64,000 nt of DNA from Streptomyces abyssalis (GCF_001751365.1 NZ_LJGT01000040.1:787696-851695), one strand, 5' to 3'; numbered from the stretch's first letter, positions 1-8,692 are shown. The notes: a model not told the origin generated them from the letters alone. Program-made: numbers and translations.

Positions 1-338
1 TTGGGAATCAGGAACCGGGCGTCCGACAGCCTCAGCGGCTCGTAGCCCGGGTTGCCTTTCGGCGCCAGCTTCTTGCGGGACTTGAGCCCCGCCCCGTCTA
101 TCGCCCCCAGCGCACCGGTCTCGATGGTGGAGTTCAGCCCGGGGTCGTGGGAGGTGTTCGCCTTGTTGCTGGTGGAGTTGAACTCCTTGAGGATCTTCTT
201 CGCGTCGGGCTTGGAGACCGCGGGGATCACCGCGGTCTCGCCGTGCACCGTCACACATCCCGTCAGCGTCACCGACAGCACCACCGTGGCCGTCGCCGAC
301 GCGAGCAGCCGTGTACGCCGCGCTTGTCGCGCATTCAT
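1..338 (-). CDS. Putative lipoprotein, 3' end cut by window edge
   Basis: The gene reads leftward from an ATG at 338 and stays open to base 1, so only the first 112 residues are visible. GGAGG lies just upstream of the start. Residues 1-28 form a lipoprotein signal: basic 'MNARQARRTR', a hydrophobic stretch and the lipobox 'LTGC', with Cys28 as the expected lipidated residue. The rest is polar and lysine-rich ('SKPDAKKILKEFNSTSNKAN') and would lie outside the membrane. I do not recognise the family. The start is well supported; the function is unknown. Confidence 0.72.
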   Translation of the reverse strand, partial: MNARQARRTRLLASATATVVLSVTLTGCVTVHGETAVIPAVSKPDAKKILKEFNSTSNKANTSHDPGLNSTIETGALGAIDGAGLKSRKKLAPKGNPGYEPLRLSDARFLIP

Positions 339-758
339 CGTCGTGTCCTCCCCGCCCCGCTTGCGGTATAGCACCTTATCGCCCCGCCCATGGCGTTCGT
401 CTCCGAGAGCTCGGCGCCCGTATGCAATCATGCGCGGCCGCCGCCCCGGATCTCAGGGGGCTTGGTGGAGCCCCCAGGGAGGTTCCGTACCGCAATCGGT
501 CAACTGCGGTGAACGCAGCAGAGGTCGCCTGCCGAGCCAGGGGGCGCGAGGGCGCGCGCCCCCTGTGTCCGCACTGGTGAACACAACGGCGGATCGCGCG
601 TGTGAAAACGGATAGACCGTCATGGACCTGCATAAAATCGGGCGGAACGTTCTAGTATCCCCGTGATCCCGGGTGTGGCATTCCGTCGCATGCACGTCCT
701 CCCCGGACGCGTCCTGCGAGCCCCGCCCGCTCACGGCTTACGGAAAGGAGGCAGCTGA
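339..758. other. Divergent intergenic region, no gene seen
   Basis: These 420 bases separate the leftward lipoprotein gene from the rightward SH3 gene and must hold both promoters. The stretch around 630-660 is AT-richer than its surroundings and contains 'GAACGTTC' followed by TAGTAT, a plausible -10 hexamer, but no convincing -35 lies at the right distance. No RNA gene or repeat was recognised. Confidence 0.4.
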
Positions 759-1199
759 ATGGCTGCCACTACTGCTCGTCGTGTACGGATCGCCGCCACG
801 GCCTCCGCCGTCCTCCTGGGCGGTTCACTCCTGGGAGCGAGCACCGCTCAGGCGGCCCCGGCCGTCTCCCAGAAGGCCCCCACCGCTTCCGACACCACCG
901 CCGCCTGGCCGAAGAAGCCGTACGGCATCGTCACCGCCCGCTCGGGCCTGAACGTCCGTCAGTACCCGAGCACGGACTCCTCGGTGAAGTACGTGCTTCC
1001 CTACGGCGCCAAGCGCGGCCTGGACTGCAAGATCCGTGCCCAGCTCATCCACGGCAACCCCTACTGGTACAAGCTGCGGGACAGCAACTACTGGATCAGC
1101 GCCCGCTACGTGAAGAACATCGGCCACGTGAAGCTGTGCAAGGACGTGCGCCCCTCGCCCCTGAACAACAGCGAGAAGGCCCAGAAGGCGATGGGCTGA
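759..1199 (+). CDS. Secreted SH3-domain protein
   Basis: The 146-residue product has a Sec signal peptide: basic 'TTARRVRIAA', a hydrophobic core, and an AxA-type site near residues 28-32 ('STAQAA'). The mature part (about residues 50-125) resembles a bacterial SH3 (SH3b) repeat: 'GLNVRQYPSTDSSVKYVLPY' is the usual opening and 'YWYKLRDSNYWISARYVKN' the closing strands. Such domains often bind peptidoglycan, so a cell-wall location is inferred. There is no catalytic domain. Two cysteines (in 'GLDCKI' and near the end, 'KLCKD') could form a disulphide. The start is fixed by GGAAAGGAGG eight bases upstream. Short secreted SH3 proteins are common in Streptomyces and mostly uncharacterised. Confidence 0.85.
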   Translation: MAATTARRVRIAATASAVLLGGSLLGASTAQAAPAVSQKAPTASDTTAAWPKKPYGIVTARSGLNVRQYPSTDSSVKYVLPYGAKRGLDCKIRAQLIHGNPYWYKLRDSNYWISARYVKNIGHVKLCKDVRPSPLNNSEKAQKAMG

Positions 1200-1225
1200 C
1201 AGTGCGGGCGCGCTGCTGAACTCAC

Positions 1226-1247
1226 GCGCCGCGTGTCAGCGCGGCGC
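1226..1247. terminator. Hairpin between convergent genes
   Basis: GCGCCGC and GCGGCGC form a perfect 7-bp stem around an 8-base loop, between the stop of the SH3 gene and the stop of the heme oxygenase gene. It could serve both strands. There is no U-run, as is usual in Streptomyces. Confidence 0.6.
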
Positions 1248-1248
1248 C

Positions 1249-1920
1249 TCAGCGGCCGGCCGGAGCAGGGGCTCCGAGCTCCTCGAAGACGGCCGTGTTC
1301 AGCGTGAACGCGCGCCCGCACTCGCCGACGATGCGCCACTTCTCCTCGTCGTCGGCCGGTACCGCGTCGAGCAGTTCGCGGTACCCCCTCTTGAAGGCGG
1401 CGGGGTTCGGGATGTCCTCGAAGACATAGAACCGGACCCCGTCGCCTTTGTGTGCGAAGCCCCAGTTCTTCTCCGCGGCTCCCCGTACGACCTGACCGCC
1501 GGAGAGGTCGCCCAGGTAGCGCGTGTAGTGGTGCGCCACATAGCCGCCCGGCCAGTCCCGCGCCACCTCCGCGATGCGATCCGTGTAGCTCTCCGTCGCG
1601 GCGAGCGGTGCGACGGTGCCGCGCCAGGCGGATGTGCCGTGCAGATGGTCGAGGTCGCGTTCGATGGAGGGCAGGCGGAAGAGCTCGCGCCGTACGAACG
1701 GACCCGCCACCGGGTCGTCGTCCAGCTTGACCGCGGCTTCCTCCAGGGCGCGGTAGACGAACCACAGCTGCTCGGTGTAGCGCCTGAACGCCTCCCTCCC
1801 GAGCCTGCCGCTGAGCATGTCGCCCATGAACGCCGAACTCTCCGCCTGGGAGTGCTGCGCCTTCGTGGCGTCACGGATCTGGGCGGAGAAGGGGAGGTGC
1901 GCAGGCAGCCGTGAGGTCAT
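1249..1920 (-). CDS. Heme oxygenase (biliverdin-producing)
   Basis: This 223-residue soluble protein matches the bacterial HmuO-type heme oxygenases in length and motifs. It opens heme to biliverdin, CO and ferrous iron using O2 and reductant. His23 in 'ATKAQHSQAESS' is the expected proximal heme ligand. 'YLGDLSGGQVV' is the family's distal-helix signature with its flexible glycines. The ATG at 1920 precedes the usual N-terminal 'FSAQIRDATKAQH'. The gene stands alone, with no heme transporter beside it. I see no clear iron-box palindrome upstream, only a short 'GACAGCCTGTC', so iron control is not shown. The physiological role (iron from heme or heme detoxification) is inferred. Confidence 0.93.
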   Translation of the reverse strand: MTSRLPAHLPFSAQIRDATKAQHSQAESSAFMGDMLSGRLGREAFRRYTEQLWFVYRALEEAAVKLDDDPVAGPFVRRELFRLPSIERDLDHLHGTSAWRGTVAPLAATESYTDRIAEVARDWPGGYVAHHYTRYLGDLSGGQVVRGAAEKNWGFAHKGDGVRFYVFEDIPNPAAFKRGYRELLDAVPADDEEKWRIVGECGRAFTLNTAVFEELGAPAPAGR

Positions 1921-1976
1921 GACGGCATTCTTTACCGACAGCCTGTCGGGAAAACCTCCGGAGCGTGGTCAGATGC

Positions 1977-2834
1977 TCACGGCAGCGTGAGGATGTCCGC
2001 GCCGGAGTCCGTGACCGCGAGGGTGTGCTCGAACTGTGCCGTGCGGCGGCGGTCCTTGGTGACGACCGTCCAGCCGTCCTCCCACATGTCCCACTCGTGC
2101 GTGCCGAGCGTCAGCATCGGCTCGATCGTGAAGGTCATCCCCGGCCTCATCACAGTGGTCGCACGCTCGTCGTCGTAGTGCGGGATGATCAGGCCCGAGT
2201 GGAACGAGGTGTTGATGCCGTGGCCGGTGAAGTCGCGGACCACCCCGTACCCGAAGCGCTTGGCGTAGGACTCGATGACGCGGCCGATGATGTTGATCTG
2301 CCGGCCCGGGCGTACGGCCTTGATGGCGCGGCTGAGAGCTTCGCGGGTGCGCTCGACCAGCAGCCTGGACTCCTCGTCGGCGTCCCCGCAGAGGTAGGTG
2401 GCGTTGTTGTCGCCGTGCACGCCGCCGATGTAGGCGGTCACGTCGAGGTTCACGATGTCGCCGTCGCGCAGGACGGTGGAGTCGGGGATGCCGTGGCAGA
2501 TGACCTCGTTGACCGAGGTGCACAGCGACTTGGGGAACTTCCGGTAGCCGAGCGTGGACGGGTAGGCGCCGTGGTCGCACATGTAGGCGTGGGCGACTTC
2601 GTCGAGCTTGTCCGTGGTGACACCCGGGGCGATGTGCCGGGCCGCCTCCTCCATGGCGCGTGCGGCGATGCGGCCGGCCGTGCGCATCTTCTCGATGGTC
2701 TCCCCGTCCTGCGCCTCCGGTCCGGTGTACGGGGTGGGGGCGTCCTTGCCGACGTACTCGGGGCGCGGGATCGAGGCGGGTACGGCGCGGTGCGGGGAGA
2801 GTTCACCAGGGGCGAGCAATGACTGGCCAGACAT
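1977..2834 (-). CDS. map: Methionine aminopeptidase type I
   Basis: The enzyme removes the initiator methionine from nascent proteins in the cytoplasm. All five metal ligands of the family are visible: Asp in 'NLDVTAY', Asp in 'GVHGDNN', His in 'TGHGI', Glu in 'TIEPML' and Glu in 'QFEHT'; 'VICHGIP' carries the conserved substrate-binding His. An in-frame upstream ATG would add 28 basic residues, but the ATG at 2834 ('MSGQSLLAPGEL') gives 285 residues, the usual Streptomyces length, and keeps the extension out of the divergent promoter region. The N-terminal 40 residues before the catalytic fold are typical of actinobacterial type Ic enzymes with an SH3-binding-like linker. It is divergent from a small conserved gene 52 bp away. 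Confidence 0.96.
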   Translation of the reverse strand: MSGQSLLAPGELSPHRAVPASIPRPEYVGKDAPTPYTGPEAQDGETIEKMRTAGRIAARAMEEAARHIAPGVTTDKLDEVAHAYMCDHGAYPSTLGYRKFPKSLCTSVNEVICHGIPDSTVLRDGDIVNLDVTAYIGGVHGDNNATYLCGDADEESRLLVERTREALSRAIKAVRPGRQINIIGRVIESYAKRFGYGVVRDFTGHGINTSFHSGLIIPHYDDERATTVMRPGMTFTIEPMLTLGTHEWDMWEDGWTVVTKDRRRTAQFEHTLAVTDSGADILTLP

Positions 2835-2886
2835 GTGCGCGAGTCTAACTGTGGTACGGGCCGGGCTGAGGGGGGAGCATGACGGT

Positions 2887-3135
2887 ATGGCTCTCTTCAA
2901 GCGCAACGCGCCCGGCAAGCCGGGCGAGTGGTACTACTGCATCAAGCACTCCAAGGTCGAGGAGGGTCCGGAGTGCCCGGCGAAGAACCGGCTGGGCCCC
3001 TATGCCACCCATGCCGAGGCCTCCCGCGCGATCGAGACCGTCCACAGGAAGAACGAGGCGTGGGACAACGACCCGCGCTGGGGGGACGCCCCCCGGCGTG
3101 ACGGCGGCCAGGGCGGCGGCGCCTCAGGCGGCTAG
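2887..3135 (+). CDS. Small conserved hypothetical protein
   Basis: This 82-residue protein starts 'MALFKRNAPGKPGEWYYC' and contains 'AKNRLGPYATHAEASRAIET', which looks like half of a SPOR-like or WW-like module; the C-terminal 20 residues are Gly/Arg-rich and disordered. From memory, short proteins of this type sit divergent from map in many Streptomyces. Two cysteines (Cys18 and the one in 'GPECPAK') might bind metal. Only the ATG at 2887 keeps the conserved N-terminus; longer in-frame starts run back into map. Its stop overlaps the end of the convergent MFS gene by four bases. The function is unknown. Confidence 0.75.
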   Translation: MALFKRNAPGKPGEWYYCIKHSKVEEGPECPAKNRLGPYATHAEASRAIETVHRKNEAWDNDPRWGDAPRRDGGQGGGASGG

Positions 3136-4442
3136 ACCCCCGGCGCGGGAGCGTCCGGTTCCGGCGGCACCGGTCCGGCGGCTCGCTGTTCCCGCACGTG
3201 GCGGGCGTGCGGGTCGGTACGGGAGTCGTACGACATCAGCTTCGGCAGGGCCAGTGTCAGCAGCCCCACAGCCGCGACGCACGCCAGGCCGCCGGACCAC
3301 ACCGAGGTCCGTACGGAGGTCAGCGCGGCCACCCCGCCCGAGCGGACCTGGCCCAGCTGCGGGCCCGCCGAGTACGAGAGCAGCTCGATACCGGCGAGGC
3401 GGCCGCGCAGCCCGTCGGGGATGGTCTGATTCCACATCGTCGAGCGGAAGATGCCGCTGACCATGTCGCAGCCGCCGGCGACCGTCAGGAACAGCAGCAC
3501 GAGCCACACGTTCGTCATCCATCCGGCCACCGCCATGGCCGCGCCCCAGCACATCGCGGCACCGGCCACCGCCCGGCCGTGGCAGTGGACCCGTCCCGTC
3601 CAGCCGCTCGTGGCGCTGACGAGCATCGAACCGAAGGGCAGCGCCGCGTACATCAGACCCAGCGACCACTCTGCGCCCAGGTCCTCGGCGAGGAAGGGGA
3701 AGACGGCGATGGGGAAGGCGAAGAGGGTCGCAGCGATGTCGACGGCGTAGGTGCCCAGCAGCTCCTTGCGGCTCCAGGCGTAGCGGGCGCCCTCGGCGAT
3801 GCCGCGCAGGGAGGGACGTGCCGCCTCGTGTCCGGGTGGGGCCGGGCGCAGCCGGTACCCGAGCAGAACCGAGACCGCGAAGGTGACGACGTCGAGCGCG
3901 TACGCCGTCCGTACACCCGCTCCCGCCAGCAGCAGACCGGCGAGCGACGGGCCGAGGACCGCGCCGAGCTGCCATCGCAGGGAGTTCAGCGCGGCGGCCG
4001 CGGCGAGCTGTTCGTGTGCGACTACGCGGGGGAGAAGCGCGTCCAGGGCGGGGCGCTGGATACCGGTCAGGGCGCTGGTGAGCGCGGCCGCCGCGTAGAG
4101 GGGCCAGACCGCCGGATGCGGAACGAGTGAGTTGGCCAGCAGGCACAGGGCGACCAGGCCCAGTGCGGCCTCGCTTCCCACGATGAGCTTCCGGCGGTCG
4201 ACGGCGTCGGCGAGCGCACCGCCGTACAGGCCGAAGACGATCAGCGGCACCAGCTCGACGGCGCCGAGCGCGCCGACCGCGACCGTCGAATCCGTCAGCT
4301 CCTTCATCTGCAGCGGCAGGGCGACGAAGGTGAGGAAGCTGCCGAAGACGGTGACGGCGCCTGCGCACCACATCAGGCGGTAGTCGCGGGAGGAGCGCCA
4401 GGGTGAGAGGTCGGGCAGCAGGGACCGCGGGACGGTGGACAC
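3132..4442 (-). CDS. MFS transporter (12 TM, EntS-like)
   Basis: The product has 436 residues with twelve predicted membrane spans and the MFS loop between spans 2 and 3 ('GGALADAVDRRKLIVGSE', close to the GxLaDrxGrrxxl signature). It resembles the enterobactin-exporter/macrolide-efflux branch, whose members pump out siderophores or drugs by proton antiport. The start is GTG at 4442. No regulator is adjacent; the DUF2264 gene ends 70 bp upstream on the same strand, so co-transcription is possible. The substrate cannot be told from sequence. Confidence 0.85.
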   Translation of the reverse strand: MSTVPRSLLPDLSPWRSSRDYRLMWCAGAVTVFGSFLTFVALPLQMKELTDSTVAVGALGAVELVPLIVFGLYGGALADAVDRRKLIVGSEAALGLVALCLLANSLVPHPAVWPLYAAAALTSALTGIQRPALDALLPRVVAHEQLAAAAALNSLRWQLGAVLGPSLAGLLLAGAGVRTAYALDVVTFAVSVLLGYRLRPAPPGHEAARPSLRGIAEGARYAWSRKELLGTYAVDIAATLFAFPIAVFPFLAEDLGAEWSLGLMYAALPFGSMLVSATSGWTGRVHCHGRAVAGAAMCWGAAMAVAGWMTNVWLVLLFLTVAGGCDMVSGIFRSTMWNQTIPDGLRGRLAGIELLSYSAGPQLGQVRSGGVAALTSVRTSVWSGGLACVAAVGLLTLALPKLMSYDSRTDPHARHVREQRAAGPVPPEPDAPAPGV

Positions 4443-4512
4443 GGGCGGCCATGTTCCGGCGTTGCGCGGCGGTGCCGCAATCGGGTTTCCCGCGTTCGGA
4501 CGGCCTGTGGCG

Positions 4513-6561
4513 CTACGGCACGGGCTCGTCGGAGGTGTTCACCTCGACCGCGTCGCCGGCGAAGGCGAGGCAGGTGACGCGGCCGTCCGACTGCCAGCGG
4601 ACCACGGCGGAGGCTGTGTCCGCGGAGAGGAGCCGGGCGGAACCGGACAGCGGGGGCGGGGCCGCCTCGGACGCCGCGGTCTCGTCTCCGGTCTCGGCCC
4701 CGGTCTCGGCCCCGGTCTCGTCGCCGGGGACCCTGCCGGCGGGTGTGAGCGGGAGTGCGGCGAGGGCGACGAAGAGGGTGGTGCCCTCCGCGTCGCCGCT
4801 CAGCGCGGGCACCAGGGCCCAGCGGGTGAAGGCGGTGCCCTGCGGTGCCCGCAGTGCGACCGGGGCGTGGTCGTCCCAGCCGTGCAGGCCGTGCAGGTCA
4901 GGCAGTGGCGGAGCGTCCGGCCGCGCGTCCGGTCCGGGCGTCGCCCAGCCGGTCAGCCGTACGCGGGCACCCGGGGGCGCGCCCAGCACGCGGTGCACGC
5001 GCAGTTCGAGCCCGCCCCGTACGTACGTGAGGCTCTGCACGCGCAGCCCCGGCACCATCGGGCCGCCGGCGGGGAAGACGGGGGTGTGCCAGGACGCGGC
5101 CCAGCCCCAGCCGCCGTCCGGGCAGGCCCCGGCGCCCATCGGGTGGATGCGTACGCGGGCGCTGCTCACCGGGGCGCCGTCCGGCCCGGCCACCTGGACG
5201 GAGAAGTGGTTGTCGGGCACGTTGCCGCTCGCCGTCGGGCCCGTACGGGTGGAGTACGCCAGCCGCGCGTACAGCGGGTCGGCGTTCCGTGCGCTCTCGC
5301 CCTCGTGCGGCGGCACGTGATCACTGCCGTGGTTGTGCAGCCGCACCCGGCCGTCACCGCTCGTCTGGATCAGCAGCCCCGCGGCGGGCAGCGCGACGGC
5401 ACGCGCCGGGCCCTCGCTGGGAGCGGCCTCCTCGCGCGCCGTCCACAGCGGGTCGTCCTCCGGTACGAGCAGCGGAAGCAGGCCCTTGGACGCCCAGTAC
5501 GGAGAGGCCGGGCCCGAGTAGTCCTGCAGCGTCGCCTCATGCGGACCGTGCCAGCCCAGCGTCAGCAGGCCGTCCCGGCTGAGCGCGCCGCGGTCGAGGA
5601 AATAGCGCAGTGACCCGCTCAGCAGCCGCCTGGAGACGCCCGGCGCGAGGGGCGTGTGACCCGTCAGCGCGCCGAGTGCCACGGCGGCGTTCGCGGCGAA
5701 GCGGTATGTGAGGGACCGGCCGAAGTGGAGGGGCGCGCCGTCGCCGTCGAAGAGCAGCCCGAAGCTCTCCAGGTGGGTGCGCAGCCGGGCGCCGAGACGC
5801 GCCGACTGCCCTGTGTCCCTGGCGAGATGGGCGTGCAGCAGCGGATACAGGTGCAGGGCCCAGCCGTTGTAGTGGTCGAAGGCGCGGCCGTCCCCGTCCG
5901 AGTACCAGCCCTCACCCCTGTACCAGCTCTCCAGCAGTTCCAGACCGCGGTCGAGTGCCCGTGCCGTCTCGGCGTCGCCGCGTCCGGCGGACTCCAGGAA
6001 ACCCGCGACGGTCAGCGGGAAGAGATACCAGTTGTTGGGTGCCGGCACATGGCGCAGCGCGCCGCGCAGCCATTCCTCGGCACGGTCCCGAACGCCGGGG
6101 TCGAGCCGGTCCCACAGCCACGCACGTGTCAGCCGCAGTCCGAGCGCGACGGACGCCGACTCCACCATCGGCTGGCCGTACACGGTGTGGTCGAGGACCC
6201 GCGGCCACGACTCCGTGTCCTGTCTGCCGGGTGTGCGGGTGCCGGCGGCCAGCCCGTCCCCGTACCGCTGCAGCAGGCCGTGCGGGTCCGCGCCGTGCGC
6301 GCCGGCGACGCGGAACGCCGCGGCGAGGAACGTGCGTGCGTAGCCCTCCAGTCCGTCGGAGCGCACCCCGCTGCGGGAGGGCCGGCCCGGCAGGTCCAGC
6401 ATTGCGCCACGGGGAGTGGCGTAGCGCCTTGCGGCGGTGAGCAGGCCGTCGGCCGTGGCCTCCCAGTGGCCGCGGGTCCAGCCGGTGAAGGGGCTCAACT
6501 CCCTGTCCTCGGCGGGGAGTCCGAAGGGGAACGCGGCGGTTGTGCGGGCTGCGGGTGTCAC
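4513..6561 (-). CDS. DUF2264 domain protein
   Basis: The 682-residue protein begins with the DUF2264 signature ('FTGWTRGHWEATADGLLTAA', 'DGLEGYARTFLAAAFR') and has the alternating helical pattern of an alpha/alpha toroid, the fold of many polysaccharide lyases and glycosidases; the last 250 residues are beta-rich. No signal peptide is seen, so it is probably cytoplasmic. Its GTG start (6559-6561) overlaps the TGA stop of the dehydrogenase gene as GTGA, pointing to translational coupling. DUF2264 genes usually sit in sugar or uronate catabolic loci, and the neighbouring dehydrogenase and sialidase-like gene fit that. The reaction is unknown. A much longer reading frame runs on upstream to 7767 but overlaps the dehydrogenase and is not the start. 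Confidence 0.87.
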   Translation of the reverse strand: MTPAARTTAAFPFGLPAEDRELSPFTGWTRGHWEATADGLLTAARRYATPRGAMLDLPGRPSRSGVRSDGLEGYARTFLAAAFRVAGAHGADPHGLLQRYGDGLAAGTRTPGRQDTESWPRVLDHTVYGQPMVESASVALGLRLTRAWLWDRLDPGVRDRAEEWLRGALRHVPAPNNWYLFPLTVAGFLESAGRGDAETARALDRGLELLESWYRGEGWYSDGDGRAFDHYNGWALHLYPLLHAHLARDTGQSARLGARLRTHLESFGLLFDGDGAPLHFGRSLTYRFAANAAVALGALTGHTPLAPGVSRRLLSGSLRYFLDRGALSRDGLLTLGWHGPHEATLQDYSGPASPYWASKGLLPLLVPEDDPLWTAREEAAPSEGPARAVALPAAGLLIQTSGDGRVRLHNHGSDHVPPHEGESARNADPLYARLAYSTRTGPTASGNVPDNHFSVQVAGPDGAPVSSARVRIHPMGAGACPDGGWGWAASWHTPVFPAGGPMVPGLRVQSLTYVRGGLELRVHRVLGAPPGARVRLTGWATPGPDARPDAPPLPDLHGLHGWDDHAPVALRAPQGTAFTRWALVPALSGDAEGTTLFVALAALPLTPAGRVPGDETGAETGAETGDETAASEAAPPPLSGSARLLSADTASAVVRWQSDGRVTCLAFAGDAVEVNTSDEPVP

Positions 6562-7583
6562 GCGAGGAACGCCAGCCTTTCGCGTCGTACGGGATGGGCG
6601 AAGCCCTCGCCGCCCGCCCAGCGGGCGACTTCGGAGACGGTCAGGTCCGCGAGCCGCCGCAGCTCGTTGCCGAGGGAGCCGGCGATGTGCGGCGTGATGA
6701 GGGCGTTCTCGCAGTCCCACAGCGGGTGTTCGCGCGGCAGCACCTCCGGCTCGGTGACGTCCAGTACGGCGCGGATGCGGCCCGCGAGCACGGCGGCGGT
6801 GAGGGCGTCCTGGTCGAGCACCGCGCCCCGCGAGGTGTTGACGAGGGTGGCGTCCTGCCGCATGGCGGCGATGAGTTCGCGGCCGACGAGTCCCCGCGTC
6901 GTGGGCAGCAGCGGCGCATGGACGCTCACGACGTCGCAGTCCGCGAAGAGTTCGGGCAACTCGACCAGGCGTACGCCGAGTCCGGCCGCCTCCCCGGCGG
7001 TGACGTACGGGTCGTGGAGCCGCACGTCCAGGTCGTACGGCCGCAGCAGTTCGATCACGCGGCGCCCGATCAGCGAGGCGCTGAGAATCCCCACGGTGCG
7101 CCGGTAGTTGCCCATGCCGGGGCGGTCGTGCAGCCAGTCGGTGCGGGCGCGTGCGGCGGCGTAGTCGCGTGCGGTCTCCAGCACGCGCTTTCCGCTGAGC
7201 AGGATCATCGCCACGGTGTACTCCGCGACCGGCAGGGCGTTGGCGGCGGCGGCCGAGGAGACCTCGATGCCGCGTTCCCAGCAGGCGTCGGTGATGTGTC
7301 CCCGCACGCTTCCCGCGGTGTGCGCGACAGCCCGCAGCCGGGGAGCGGAGGCCAGCACGTCCTCGTCGAGGGGCGGGCATCCCCAGCCGGTGATCAGCAG
7401 TTCGGTACCGGCCAGCGCCTGCCGTGCGACGTCGGTGCCGAGGTCGTGGAGCAGGGGGAGCGGGGAGGGCGCGGTGTGTTCGGCGAGCGTGGCGAGCACG
7501 CTGTCGTCGAGGAGGGCGGCGGCCGCGTCGGGGTCCATGGCGAGCGCCGCGAGGGGACGGCGGGCACCGCGGGGACGGGACAT
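6558..7583 (-). CDS. D-2-hydroxyacid dehydrogenase family protein
   Basis: The 341-residue enzyme has the two-domain layout of NAD-dependent D-isomer 2-hydroxyacid dehydrogenases. The dinucleotide region, normally GxGxxG, reads 'TVGILSASLIGRRVIELL', so the second glycine is replaced by Ser. The catalytic set is recognisable: Arg in 'LVNTSRGAVLDQDAL', Glu in 'LDVTEPEVLP' and His in 'LITPHIAGSLGNE'. The ATG at 7583 follows GGAGAG. It is coupled to the DUF2264 gene by a GTGA overlap, which suggests the two act on one substrate, perhaps reducing or oxidising a sugar-derived hydroxyacid. The altered glycine motif occurs in some DUF2264-linked members and need not abolish cofactor binding. Confidence 0.9.
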   Translation of the reverse strand: MSRPRGARRPLAALAMDPDAAAALLDDSVLATLAEHTAPSPLPLLHDLGTDVARQALAGTELLITGWGCPPLDEDVLASAPRLRAVAHTAGSVRGHITDACWERGIEVSSAAAANALPVAEYTVAMILLSGKRVLETARDYAAARARTDWLHDRPGMGNYRRTVGILSASLIGRRVIELLRPYDLDVRLHDPYVTAGEAAGLGVRLVELPELFADCDVVSVHAPLLPTTRGLVGRELIAAMRQDATLVNTSRGAVLDQDALTAAVLAGRIRAVLDVTEPEVLPREHPLWDCENALITPHIAGSLGNELRRLADLTVSEVARWAGGEGFAHPVRRERLAFLA

Positions 7584-7786
7584 CGCTCTCCTTCGCCGGG
7601 CGGACGTCGGCCCGCGCGGCGCGACGGCCGACGGAGCTCGCGGGCCTGCGCGTAACGGGGACTGAGAAGCCTGCCCCGTGCGGGAACGGTGCGCCAGAGG
7701 GTCGTACGGAACGGGCGGCGCGGGAGACGTGGTCCGGGTCCGTGGCAGCCGCACAGGCGGCGGGCACGCCCCGGTGGAAACCGCTC

Positions 7787-8482
7787 TCACCAGCGGGTGG
7801 GCGGCGGAGCGGAGAGATGGTCCGCGAGGCGCGAGAGCCTGTCGCGGAACGTGGGGCGCCCTGAGCCCGCGGCCGGCAGCCCCGGAGCGCCGCTGGGGCC
7901 GACCGGCCCGTGGAAGCTCTCGCCCGCGGCCGCGCTCACCAGATGCTGGACCATCTCCAGATCGACCTCGGCCGCGTCGGCGCTGAGCACGTCGTGCGCG
8001 ATGCCGTGCAGCTCGCGCAGTTCGTGCGGTTCGTGCAGCTGGTTCGGTCCGTACGGTTCGTGCGGAGGCTTCCCGTCGGCGCCGCCGTCCAGCGCCAGCA
8101 CCGTCGCACCCGCACGGCGTGCGTCGTTCACACGTTCCAGCAGCTCCGGCCCGGGGTCGCCGGGTGTGACCACAAGGACGGTCTCCCTGCGGCCCGCTGC
8201 CTCGATACGGCCCAGGCCCGCCGAGAGATGCGCCGGTGCGGCGGGCGGCACGCGGTGGCGGACGAGCGTGGGCGACAGCTCGGGCTGCCCGGACCAGGCG
8301 GCCTCGTCGTCGAGGTGCGCCGCCAGATGCCACGGCTCGTACGACTCGGTGCCGACCAGCAGCAGCCCGCCCCGGTGCGGTGCGACGGACGTACGCAGCG
8401 ATCCGGCGAACCGGCGTGCGGACTGCACCCATTCCGTGCCGGCAAGCGCTTCCCGCAGATGTGCGACTCGTACTGCATCCAT
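7787..8482 (-). CDS. Conserved hypothetical protein, possible SIS-like fold
   Basis: The 231-residue soluble protein starts at ATG 8482 ('MDAVRVAHLREALAGTEW'). The central part alternates strands and helices: 'GRRETVLVVTPGDPG' followed by 'VNDARRAGATVLALDG' looks like half of a sugar-isomerase-type Rossmann domain, but no confident family can be named. I recall similar proteins in many Streptomyces, always unannotated. An odd segment rich in His-Glu-Pro ('QLHEPHELRELHG') comes from a degenerate short repeat in the DNA near 8010-8075. It lies 203 bp upstream of the dehydrogenase gene on the same strand and is divergent from the sialidase gene. Confidence 0.72.
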   Translation of the reverse strand: MDAVRVAHLREALAGTEWVQSARRFAGSLRTSVAPHRGGLLLVGTESYEPWHLAAHLDDEAAWSGQPELSPTLVRHRVPPAAPAHLSAGLGRIEAAGRRETVLVVTPGDPGPELLERVNDARRAGATVLALDGGADGKPPHEPYGPNQLHEPHELRELHGIAHDVLSADAAEVDLEMVQHLVSAAAGESFHGPVGPSGAPGLPAAGSGRPTFRDRLSRLADHLSAPPPTRW

Positions 8483-8663
8483 TGCCCGGCATGATGCCTC
8501 AACTGCTCCGGCGCGACGGGCGTTTCGGCAGTGGTCACCCGTACGGATGTGACTGGGGGCACCGCCCGGGCCGGAGGCTCCGGGGGAGCGGGAGGTGTGG
8601 TGCGGTGCGCTGCGGGAGGCCCGTCCCGCAGGTGCCGTGCGGGGATGTTCATCTCCCGTTCCC

Positions 8664-8692
8664 TTGACGCTCTGTTGCCGTGTGCTTACTTT
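8664..8692 (+). promoter_or_regulatory. Vegetative-type promoter for the sialidase gene
   Basis: TTGACG (8664-8669) and TACTTT (8687-8692) are separated by exactly 17 bases, matching the HrdB-type -35/-10 pattern, and point at the sialidase start at 8741, leaving a leader of about 40 bases. Confidence 0.7.

Noticed and set aside
1915..1976. An iron-box (DmdR/Fur type) for heme oxygenase
   Set aside because: Only a short GACAGCCTGTC is present; the long TTAGGTTAGGCTAACCTAA-like palindrome is absent.
2835..2918. A longer start for map
   Set aside because: The 28 extra residues are not family-like and extend across the start of the divergent small gene at 2887.
4513..7767. A 1084-codon open frame extending the DUF2264 gene far upstream
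   Set aside because: The extra part is Arg/Pro/Ala-rich, resembles no protein, and covers the dehydrogenase gene in another frame. The real start is the GTG at 6561.
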